This document shows, in pieces, positions 20,601 through 29,320 of a stretch of 30,864 nucleotides of DNA. Positions within the stretch are counted from its first letter, which is position 1. The number at the start of each line of letters is the position of its first letter. The stretch is from contig MNCI01036181.1 of NCBI GenBank assembly GCA_015680685.1, forward strand, positions 162,030-192,893. Reading direction: 5' to 3'. Below the pieces are notes generated by a model, which did not search any database, was not told the origin of the DNA, and saw only the letters and a list, made by a program, of their open reading frames with translations. Made by a program: the position numbers and the translations under genes. This DNA comes from Gnetum montanum. Its lineage: Eukaryota > Streptophyta > Gnetopsida > Gnetales > Gnetaceae.

Positions 20601-22591
20601 AGACATTGGGAAGTCTGTATCAGTTACTAGTGAAGGTATGGCCAATCACTCTCATCATTCCCGTGATAGCTTGGGATTAGAACCACCCAGGTTGCACACA
20701 TCTATTAAGAGGGCTGAATGCTTAATTAGTGAGACTATTGGAAAGTCCAAGGCAAAGGTGAAAATGAAGGAATGTATAAAGGAATCTGCCCTAGATGTGA
20801 GACCCCCAAGGGTAAAGAAGATTCGGTTTAGACTGCTAGTTGAGGGTAAGTGGTTTGTTTTATTGTTATATATTTGCTTTTTTTGGTTTATATGCTATTG
20901 GATATACCTAAAAGCTATACTATACTAACTTTAAAGTTCTATTTTTATTTGAGAGGAGAGTCCAGAGAAGGAGAGAGAGGTATTGGCTCCTATACCTGAG
21001 GAGGAAGGAAAAGAAAAGGAAGCAATAATCAAGGAGGGAGAAATTCTTGCCACACAACAGGAGGAGGGAACAAGCAATGTGGGGATGAAGCTTGTGGAGG
21101 TCTTGGATGAAATTAGGCATTCAAGTGATGAAAAGGATGTCCCTGATGGTTTGTTTGACGGATCTTTGCAGTTTGGTGATCCACCCAGGCCGAACAGCAA
21201 AGGTCTTTTTGGTATGTTCCTCTTTAGCTCAATCTAGATTCCACGTCTTTTGATTTTTATGTGTTGTTCTTGACTATCTTGACCATTTTGGAGTAGATGC
21301 TAGAATTCTTGAGGCACCTATCCCAAGAGGCCACTTCAGGATCACATGTTCCAATTGAAGAAACCTCCCCTGCTCATCCCACATCAATTGACCTATTGAG
21401 GACATGGCTTGAGAAGCCTAGAAAAATGGATTTTGTTGCGGGCATTGTTGATGAGGTGGTCACTCGCTTGTAAGAAGCTCATCCTAAACTAGGTGTGTGT
21501 ACATTACATGTTATGCTAAGCATTTGGTTTTATTGTGTTTCTTTGTGTTTATTTTTGATCATGCCTAATTTATGTGTACACTTGCAAGTGCCAAACTCTA
21601 GTGGGATCCTTTTGGAGCTACCCACGTTGATGCTATTCCTGAGTTACCAAGGGATATTGAGTAGGTCCTAAGAAAGATCTATGATGTGGTTTCTGGTTAC
21701 GTCATTCAGAATGCCAAGATAGTTTGGACTTTAACGTGTTCGACTAAGCATCTATGGGATGAGGTTCACACACTGAAGGAGACACTAGAAAAAGAGAGAG
21801 AGGAGAAAAGGGATCTCTAGTCCCGTTATGACTTTGCTACTGCTAGGTTATCTAGTGATAACACATGGCACTCATTTGAAATCACCTATGCATGTTATTG
21901 GATGATCTTGAATAGTAATGTACAGGCTACATGAGACTTAGCAGATCAGAAGGCTCAGATAGATTTGTTGAACATGAAATGTTAGGATTGGAAATACTTT
22001 GTTACCAAAATACGGAAGTGGGGCCAAGACCAAAAGGACCACAAGCATCAATACAAGAAGTGGTTGAAGGAAGAGTCAGTTGAATGTCACTGGGCAAAGA
22101 TGTTCATTGATGGGTTAGGTTTGTTGTCCGCTTATGATAGGTTTGCAGAGTGCATCGAGGTGGAGGGATCTCTAGAGAGAACGATTACCACCACCTCTGG
22201 GAAGATCGTGATAGGTGTGTTTTCTCTTGAGCACCATACTTGGACCCTGGTGGACAAAGGCAAAGCACTCATTGGCATTGATCTTGGCTTGGAGGAGGAT
22301 TGGAAAAATGTGCTCAAGAAGGAGATTTTGTGGCATTTGGAGGCTAGCTTCGGGCCTTCCTCACTTGTGAGTGTTTTATTGTGACATTTATTTTTGTATG
22401 ATTTTATCATTTTTCATTATTAGTGTTACTATTTTCTTATTTTTTTGTGTTTATGATTTGCTTTATTACCCTTACTTGTTTTGTTTTGTTTTCCATTTTT
22501 CAATTTGTAGGGACATGTGAATGATGGGGCTAGCCTTAGTGGAGGAGGAGTGGTTGAGGAAGAGAATCTTGGGGATCAACCCCATTCATGA
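17650..22591 (+). pseudogene. Antisense multi-exon gene captured between protease and RT
   Basis: Proposed exons: 17650-17789 (MKEKGKGKETGG..., 46 codons), 18906-19340, 19429-19700, 19800-20845, 20954-21211, then a less certain one near 21300-21500, one ending at 22366, and 22511-22591 with stop TGA. Donors are GTAAAT, GTATGC, GTAGGT, GTAAGT, GTATGT and GTGAGT. Acceptors follow pyrimidine-rich runs, and intron 20846-20953 has TACTAAC at 20923. Codon phase matches at junctions 1/2, 2/3, 3/4, 4/5 and the last one. Exon 2 has five stops, exon 4 several plus a frameshift near 20385; exon 5 is open and acidic. Exon 4 contains RFTTWVRGVKVSFHRPSEFL followed by SDFFGVP, resembling the putative plant transposon protein domain found in antisense ORFs of plant retrotransposons (low certainty). 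Function unknown. Confidence 0.7.
17790..18905 (+). other. Intron 1 of the antisense gene, with degenerate repeats
   Basis: Bounded by CAG/GTAAAT and TGTGCAG/GG. About 18000-18640 contains diverged units combining a TTTTTGGTTTTT-like stretch with CTGGGCARCRTGACC or GCAGCATGACC words (for example near 18415, 18460, 18495, 18533, 18598). No coding frame is supported on either strand. The GTGACC/ATGACC words recall those in the LTRs and leader. Confidence 0.5.
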
Positions 22592-22966
22592 GCTTTGCAT
22601 TAGTCAAGCATAAATCGTTTGATGTTTTTTGATTTTTTTGGATGTTTGATGGAATGTATAAAGACTGATGTAATGGCCTAAATTTATTTGTGGTATAAAA
22701 TGGTTGCATTCCTTTATTACTTTGATGTTTTATGTAAATATTTTTGTTATTTTTCATGTTTTTTATTATTTTTCTTTGTTTTCTCAAGTATATGTGTGCA
22801 ACTAAATGTAACATAAATTTCTAAAGTGTAAAGCGAGATGTAAGGTAAATACTTGGAAAAGAAGATAACAACAGTGCAAGAATCTAAATTATAACTTGTA
22901 ACCTGTAAGCGAAACTTCAATGTAAAATGATGGGCATTCGTAAATTTGTAACTTGTTGGCTCTAGT
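22592..22966 (+). other. Downstream flank of the antisense gene
   Basis: T-rich sequence after the TGA, with TATAAAG and TGTAATG words near 22655-22675 and ATAAAATGG near 22695 that could belong to a plant poly(A) region. No other coding signal is seen. Confidence 0.35.
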
Positions 22967-23240
22967 TTAAAGCCATTTCAGGCTTGGTACATCAGTTTAA
23001 AGTCTTGATGGACTATTGCATCTATTGTTAAAGAAAGGATTACCAGTTTTATGCCATGGTGGGCCAAAGGTAGTAACGTTTTCAGAAATTTTTAAATGGA
23101 ACTGGCCATTTCTGACCATGGCTAGTTTAATGTAATTTTGGACATTTTGTAGTTTAACATCATTTCAGAAATTTCATAGTTTAACGTTATTTTAGACATT
23201 TTGTAGTTTAACGTCATTTCAGACATTTTGTAGTTTAACT
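22967..23240. repeat. Tandem array A: 27-bp units abutting the protease stop
   Basis: Regular units start at 23123, 23150, 23177, 23204 and 23231, each with TAGTTTAACGTCAT-like followed by TTCAGACATTTTG-like sequence; the last is cut at the protease stop codon. Looser units with AGTTTAAAGCCAT, AGTTTAAAGTC and AGTTTTATGCCAT precede them from 22967. The core word is the same as in arrays B and C. Confidence 0.88.
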
Positions 23241-24422
23241 TTATTTATTGAGTTGCCTTTTGATCCTTTGTAATTTAGCATGTGGGGTTGAGCATGCGGG
23301 TAAGATTTTATATTCACCTTCTCCTTCATCAGTGATATCCAAGGGTAATTCCGACCAAGAGACATTGGTAGGAATGGCACTTATGTTTGTATTGTCTAGT
23401 GTTTCTTCAATTTCGGTAGGGTTGGGAGTTAACGTTGGAGTTATGTTTTGAAGTATGCTCATGGTGCCTTGCTTAGACTCAACGAATTGAATTTCTGATT
23501 CTTGTTTCACTCTAGGGTTTGAGGAAGTAGGTGGCACTATTGCATCTCCATATATGATGATCTCACCACCCTTGTAAGGTAGGTGGATCTCCTGATGGAT
23601 TGGGGAGGATACGACTTTAAGTTGAGCTAGCCAGGGACATCCTAGGATTAGATTAAATCCTGGCATTTTATCGACTACTATGAATTTAGTTGAAGTGGGG
23701 AATTGATCCCTAGCTATGAAATCCAAGGTAACCATACCTCTTACTCCAACACGGGAATCATTGAAGGATTTTAGGAAAGAGGTTGTCATGGGCTGTATTT
23801 GTTTGGTAAGTTCTAGTTTTTTGATGATGGAAAAAGGTATTACATTGGTTGTTGCACCATCATCAACATGCACCCTAGATATCTTAAAATGATTAACTTG
23901 TATCGTTATGAACATAGGGGTTGTGGTGACTTCCCTTGTTTTCTCATCTAGCTTAATGTCCTTAGCACGAAACTCTAGGAGTGTAGTTTTTGATTCCTGA
24001 GCTTGTGCAAAAAATACCACATGAATGGATGGTTCATTTGCAGGAAGGTCCTCACTAATAGGGACCGAGGTTAACATACGCACAAGAGCTTCTTGATGTA
24101 CTAGTGAAGTCATTACTAGATCATAGAGGCTTAAAGAAGTATTCTTTTGTTTCAAAGCTTGGGTGACCTGGGTCAATGCGTTTGCTAAGTCTTTACCATT
24201 TGGGGCACTCTTGTCCATAGAGATTTGGTCCATTTGACCTAACATTTGTATTTCCTGTCGAGGGGTTTTTACTGAAGATGCTGGTTTCAGGACATGGCTC
24301 ATGACATTATCCTCATTTTGATGACTTGTACTAGGCTCATTAATGGAAAAACTCATGGGAACAATGTTTAGCAGTGTTGGCTTTGGTGGTCCCAATTTGC
24401 ATCGATGGTTTTCCCTTTCCAA
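23241..24422 (-). CDS. Gypsy aspartic protease region, longest open frame of the element
   Basis: A 393-codon open stretch on the minus strand, the best preserved coding piece in the window. Residues about 98-130 (SLYDLVMTSLVHQEALVRML) match the segment before protease in Tat polyproteins. Residues about 134-200 hold the protease: F-x-A-K-D-I, then ISRVHVDDGATTNVIP with D-D-G at 187-189 where D-T/S/N-G is usual. ILGCPWL at 259-265 corresponds to ILGRPWL near the C-terminal half. Retroviral-type proteases work as dimers and cut the gag-pol polyprotein inside the particle. The first ATG is internal: gag continues upstream in the same direction, so this is the distal part of gag-pro rather than a separate gene. 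The stop is followed immediately by array A. Confidence 0.85.
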   Translation of the reverse strand: MERENHRCKLGPPKPTLLNIVPMSFSINEPSTSHQNEDNVMSHVLKPASSVKTPRQEIQMLGQMDQISMDKSAPNGKDLANALTQVTQALKQKNTSLSLYDLVMTSLVHQEALVRMLTSVPISEDLPANEPSIHVVFFAQAQESKTTLLEFRAKDIKLDEKTREVTTTPMFITIQVNHFKISRVHVDDGATTNVIPFSIIKKLELTKQIQPMTTSFLKSFNDSRVGVRGMVTLDFIARDQFPTSTKFIVVDKMPGFNLILGCPWLAQLKVVSSPIHQEIHLPYKGGEIIIYGDAIVPPTSSNPRVKQESEIQFVESKQGTMSILQNITPTLTPNPTEIEETLDNTNISAIPTNVSWSELPLDITDEGEGEYKILPACSTPHAKLQRIKRQLNK

Positions 24423-24449
24423 ACATTTTCTTGTTAGCCTATCGGCAAG

Positions 24450-26926
24450 ATGTTCACGTAGATGTCATGGGGGAAAGGAGGTGGGTTGTGTATCAGGGCA
24501 TTTTGGCACCCAGATCACAAAGGGAATGAGTCAGTTTTCAAATGGTGTGGTTGTGGCTGCAAAAGAAGGAGGTAAATGGATGATGAATGGTTTTGATGGT
24601 GTGGGGGATGTACTCATGGTGAAAGGGGTTTGAGGATATGTTGGGGTAGGTGTGTTTTCTAAAGGCCTATGAATCACAAAAGGTTTTCAAGGAACATCTT
24701 GTCTGTCTTCCACATGGATAGTATTGATCACATATGGTGCATCATTGGTATTGAGAGGATCCTTGTAGAATCCCATGGATTGGTTTTGGGGTCTTATGGG
24801 GTTTGCCTCGTCAAACACTAATTCACCCCTATTAATCATGCATTGTATATCCTGTTTCAATGTAAAGCAATAATCAGTCCCACGACCTCACCATTGGTGA
24901 TATTCACAAAACCTATCTAACCTAAAGCCTTTTGGAATAGGAGGTTTGTTGGTTTTTGCTAAGGCTAGATGTTTGGCCAATTCGCAAAATCGATCATGTC
25001 TTTGAAAGGCCGCAAGAGACATTTGTTTGTGTTGAATTAGCCTGGCCTTTAGAAGTTGATCAAGGAATTATGAAGGCTTCATGGGAAATGGTGTGTATTA
25101 AGTGGGTCTTTTCTTTTGAAGGTATAGGCATGACCTATGTTGTTGTTTCTATTTGAAGAATTTTTAGGTGTAGGAGTGGGTGTGGTTCTTTTATAGCTGT
25201 TTGGGATAATGGGTTGTTTTCCTTTTTGTTGTGGATTACTTGGTCGGGCTATTTCGGCCACTGCTGCTACCGTTTTGGATTTATCTTTCCTCATGTGTTG
25301 GCTCCTAAAGGTTGAGTACGCTAGGTCATTACTTGTTTGTGTAGCCTCTTCTATGTATTTAATTTGTACAAATTCTTGGCTCAAGATACGAGGTTTTAAA
25401 TAGTAAAGATTTTATTTAATAAAGTCATTTGCGGCTATCTTAAGGATGGTAAGCAGATACGTTTTAGGAATAGGCTCATGAAGTTCATTCAGGACTGCAC
25501 TCCACCTTTGGATAAATTTCTGTGCTGGCTCTAAAGGCACTTGTTTAATTTGAATCAAGCTATCTAATGTGGCTTCAAGCTTCATATTGTATTTGAAAAG
25601 GGTGACAAACTGGTGTAACAAATCTTCTAGAGAAGATATGGAGCTATAGGGTAAGGCTCAGTACTAGTCTAAGGATTTTCTAGTTAGGGACATAGCAAAC
25701 ACACGTAGAATTACATGGGACCGCCTGAAGCAAAAGAATTTTGGTTCAAAATATCACTAGTGGGCATTTGGGTCTCCCTCTCCATTGTACTTGATCAACT
25801 AAGGTAATGAGACTCCCTTTGGCAAAGTTAAGGGTGGGACTGAGGGGTCAATTGGGTCATCTTGATAGAAGTCTAGCACCTTGACTCACTCATTGTTCAA
25901 AGTTTTAAGGCGTTTTAATTCTTCTGCCAATGAGTGCATTATCTTTTGTGTGTCTACCCATTCTTGGGCGGTATGAAGACTAGTGGTTTGGGTTGATAGT
26001 AGTTGATAATGACTCGATGGTGGCATCATTTGTGGAAAAAGAGGTTGTTGGGTAATTGTTTGTTGTGTTAGGATGACATTCAAGGTTGAGATCATGGGAT
26101 GTGGTACACTATAGTGAGTAGATGGGTCTAGTCACTAGTTGTGAAGTAATCATTGGTGCTTGTTGGATTTGCACTTGAGGTATGTAATGGATGAATGTGA
26201 AAGTGGGTATGATCGATGGCATTCTAATCAATTGAGGTCAAAAAGTTATTTCTGCATTAGTTTGAGGAGGAAGCTATTGGGATTATGTTTGCAATGGTAT
26301 GACAGAAGTAGATGCATTAGTTTGAATGTTGGGCTCGGGGAAGATGGGAATAGGAATGGCTACTTCTCATAAGGAAGATGATCATGGAAATGTTGTCTCT
26401 TCTAGGAAATTTTTAAACAGTGGGTTTGTATGGGCATGGGAGCTAATGGTATGGTATGAATCCTCATGTTCAGATTGGGCTATGAAATCATCTTCCTCAT
26501 CTCCACCTTGAGGCTCTATTGGAGGTAACTATAGGGCTTGACTTATAGCCATGAGAAGTTGGGATATGAGTCTATGATGGTGTTTAGAGAGTGGGATTAT
26601 GTCGAATGCTGAAGGAATGAATTCATGACCTCCTTTGTGGATAAGTTCATAGTTTCATTTTTCTTTCCTTTTTGTATGGTCGATAGGTAGGTTGGCTTGG
26701 ATTTTAACATAGATGAAGTTATACCCTTTGGGTGTAAGAGTTGCATAAGTAGGGCCTTTTCCCTTTTTTCCTGTAGCCTAAGTGACTCGCGTGTAGGGCC
26801 TTGGGGGTTTACTTGTTCAATGATAATTATGGATTCCATGGTAGTCATAGGGTTCAAGGTTTCAGCTCCAAAGTCAGAGATCGACAATGTTATTGGGTTG
26901 ATTTGGGAGGGTTCCATAATGAACAT
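24450..26926 (-). pseudogene. Gypsy gag (Tat lineage), decayed
   Basis: From an ATG at 26926 a first open piece (109 codons) holds a hydrophilic N-terminus with ESLRLQEKREKALLMQLL. A second piece near 26095 has a Q-rich stretch and AQEWVDTQKIMHSLAEELKR, likely a coiled coil. The capsid core follows: IKYNGEGDPNAH near 25790, then LLHQFVTLFKYNMKLEATLD near 25610, VPLEPAQKFIQRWSAVLNEL near 25530 (retrotransposon gag domain pattern). FCEYHQW.GRGTDYCFTL near 24890 is a zinc-knuckle-like motif typical of Tat gag (C..H...GH.T..C..L), then KQDIQCMINRGEL. Gag builds the particle and packages RNA. At least six stops separate the pieces, mostly in Q, R or W codons. Confidence 0.88.
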
Positions 26927-26929
26927 GAG

Positions 26930-27212
26930 TAGATTGGGCTAGATGAGTTGGGGTGCAAGCAATTATAGCGTGACCAACATGACACAACCACTTTGTGACC
27001 AAACCAATCAAACCACAGCATGACCAATGGGGAGCAAGCTCAGTGTGACCAACAGGAAGCAAGCTTAGCATAACCAACTAAGAGCAAGGTCAGTGTGACC
27101 AACTAAGAGCAAGCTCAACATGACCAACTATGAAGGGGATGCTTATAGAGACAAGATGAAAAAGTTTTGACAAGTAGCATGATCGACGTTTTAACAAACA
27201 ATAAGCAAGTTG
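26930..27212 (-). repeat. Leader between primer site and gag, with about 26-bp repeats
   Basis: About 26960-27130 holds five or six diverged units built on AGCAAGCTCAGTGTGACC followed by AACTAAG-like sequence (plus-strand reading). It is non-coding 5' leader of the minus-strand element. The GTGACC word is also frequent in the LTRs and in intron 1 of the antisense gene. Confidence 0.7.
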
Positions 27213-27230
27213 GCCCACCTTCTAGCACCA
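27213..27230 (-). promoter_or_regulatory. Primer binding site of the Tat element
   Basis: The minus strand reads TGGTGCTAGAAGGTGGGC five bases after the end of the 5' LTR, beginning with the TGG that pairs with a tRNA CCA end. It matches the second site at 30741-30758 in 16 of 18 positions. I do not assign the tRNA. Confidence 0.8.
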
Positions 27231-27235
27231 AAAAC

Positions 27236-28700
27236 TATACTGACCTAAATCATCGGTGTAAGGCTAGAAGGGAAACAGACACTGAAAGATCGTCAGGCAC
27301 GCACAGCTAACCTTGCATTCACTTGAGGGCAAGCTGGAAAAGAGAACGAAGGAAAAGTACCTTGGATGGTTTGCACGCAAATCAACCAAGGACTTCCCCG
27401 AGCATAAGTTATGGTTAGCACTGGGGTTATTGTAAATGGTGTAAATGAAATGTAAACGAAATGTGAACAGTGACACAAAATGTAAACAGAGTACAGAGTG
27501 TAAATAGAGAATGAATTATAAACAAAGTGTAAATAGAGATAAATTGTAAAAAAAGAATAAATATAGTAAACAATGTAAATGGCAGGCAATAATGAACTGT
27601 ATTGTATTGTGTAATAAAAAGTATGCACTAGTCAAAGCGTAGCTGCACGTGTCGGTGGTAGGTCAAATGTCTAGCCTCAGGGAATGATGTGATGTGATGT
27701 GATGTGAGAAGTTCTTGGATGCCAAGAGTCAAGTGTGCCAAGTGCCCAAGGATTGCTAGTTCTGCCTATGTTCTCAGAATTGCCAAAATCTCCTATTGCC
27801 CTCCCTTGTTAGCTCATGTGAATTGACAAGGCATTTATAGGGCTAGACCAGGCTCGGGTGCAAAATTCTAGAATGGAATCAATGGTTGTGATTTAATAGG
27901 AAAACAAATCAATCAACACATGTCCAATGGATAGTTGTGCATGATTTGGATGTATGTCAAACAATTGTGCACGAGTTGGATGTGTGTTGGCAAGCTACGT
28001 TTTTGACCAAGTGCATTACCTTTTACAACTCGTGGGTTACTCAAGTCGATGAAAGTAGATTTAATTTAGATCATAAGGGCTTGAAATGCCCACAAATGGG
28101 GATTTACAATGAAATGTGCAACAAAAGAAATTTTACCTGGCTTGCTTGACCATGGATCGAGAGCTACGACATGTCGAGATGTCGATTTGAGGTTGTTTGA
28201 GGAATTTTTGTTTAACTAGGGCTTCCAACATGAATTGTTTGGGCTTCAATGTGTGTTTGAAGTGTTTTTCTACTAGCATGACTGGTAGTCATGCTGCAGT
28301 CATGCTGGGCAGTCACGTTGGGCGTGACCTGAGCGTGACCTAAGCATGAGTCAGGTAAAATGCAATTTTTAAAGCCTGTTTCTAAGTACAACTATTGCCT
28401 ACCTATGTGTGATCTAGATCTGGAAATTTGAGATTGAATGTGTCTGATTTGGAGTGTGACTTGCAGCATGACCTAAAAACTTGCAATTTTTGACAGTGGA
28501 CACTAAACACTGGAATTTTGAACTTCGAGCAATTGACCTCCACTTTTGACTTGATTTGACACTGCTTGGAGTTGTTCATGTTGAGGGTGAGCAAACTGCC
28601 TTGGGTAGGCTGGGTGTGAGCTCAATGCCTTAGCCAAATTTTGTAAAGAGCTTGAGTTGTTTCCATTTCAAAGTGCTAGGCCGAAATTAGTGGTGTTTCA
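27236..28700 (-). repeat. 5' LTR of the Tat element
   Basis: Collinear with 9539-11127. On the minus strand it begins TGAAACACC and ends GGTCAGTATA, where the terminal CA has become TA. It contains the TATA box at 27831 and the GTGAT run near 27683-27705. With the TATA as guide, U3 is about 860 bases and R plus U5 about 560 to 600. Confidence 0.92.
27831..27842 (-). promoter_or_regulatory. TATA box of the Tat element promoter
   Basis: The minus strand reads CCCTATAAATGC here, at the same place as in the other LTR. Transcription would start some 30 bases further left and run through gag to integrase. Confidence 0.65.
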
Positions 28701-28705
28701 CTTAT
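28701..28705. repeat. Right target-site duplication of the Tat element
   Basis: CTTAT, pairing with CTTAC at 9534-9538. Counted once, it joins the two LINE halves in frame (K-T-L then I-L-D-K-K-G). Confidence 0.7.
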
Positions 28706-29320
28706 CCTTGATAAAAAAGGATTAGTCATTAAGAAAATTCTTCAATCAATGCATATTTATTACTCCAATTGTTGGGCTTATTGTAAATCTTCTTATGAGA
28801 GAATTGATTATATTATCCATTAGTTTCTTTGGTCTATTAAGCAACATAGAAAATATTTTTCTAGAGTCTCTTGGGATATTTACTCTAGTAGTAACGAATA
28901 TGGAGGACTTGGTCTCATTAATTATTATAACTAATGTATTTCTCTTGCAGAAAAATGGATTGCAAAGTGTATTAATGGAGATGATGTTTGGATGATCCTT
29001 TTAAGAAATAGATGTATGTAAGGAAACCATGAAAATGATAACAATTAGTCTTTTAATGACTTTATTTATTGTTTTCTTTTTCCTCAGGCCATTTCTATTC
29101 CTAGTTCTTCAATTCTTAAATGAATTTGGAAGACATGATGCAAGTTTAGTAAATATTGGAATTACAATCATAGTATAATTTTAGAAGATATGCTTAAGCA
29201 AATGAGCCCATTGTGACTTGATTTTAAAGAAGAAGCTTGGACTACAAATGCATCTAGATTATGTATCACTTGGAGCATATTTGGTATCATTGTAGTCTCT
29301 TAGTTATGTATACATTATAA
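28706..29320 (+). pseudogene. LINE ORF2 fragment, C-terminal to reverse transcriptase
   Basis: The frame resumes with LDKKGLVIKKILQSMHIYYS (family: LS.GGR..LIKSVL.S.PIYY.S), then FLWSIKQHRKYFSRVSWD near 28835 and EYGGLGLINYY near 28900 (family: W......KI..V.W......K..GGLG..NL...N), AEKWIAKCI, VWMILLRNR near 28990 and, further on, a W-containing tail with EEAWTTNASRLCI near 29235. This is the conserved C-terminal region of plant LINE ORF2. Several stops. I see no poly(A) tail or end of the LINE. Confidence 0.8.

Larger units (their letters stand above)
9539..28700 (-). mobile_element. Ty3/gypsy retrotransposon, Tat lineage, about 19 kb, with antisense cassette
   Basis: Two LTRs with TG...CA ends, a 5-bp target duplication, a primer site and a minus-strand order gag, protease, RT, RNase H, archaeal-type RNase H, integrase define a gypsy element. 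The second RNase H and the protein style (for example LLSFMDGFLGYNQIRI in RT) place it in the plant Tat group (relatives: Retand, Ogre). Unusual features are the 6.3 kb spacer between protease and RT holding a plus-strand multi-exon pseudogene, and three related tandem arrays. Over the first 100 LTR bases I count 12 differences, 11 of them transitions. All enzymes contain stops, so the copy is dead. It sits inside the LINE. Confidence 0.92.
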
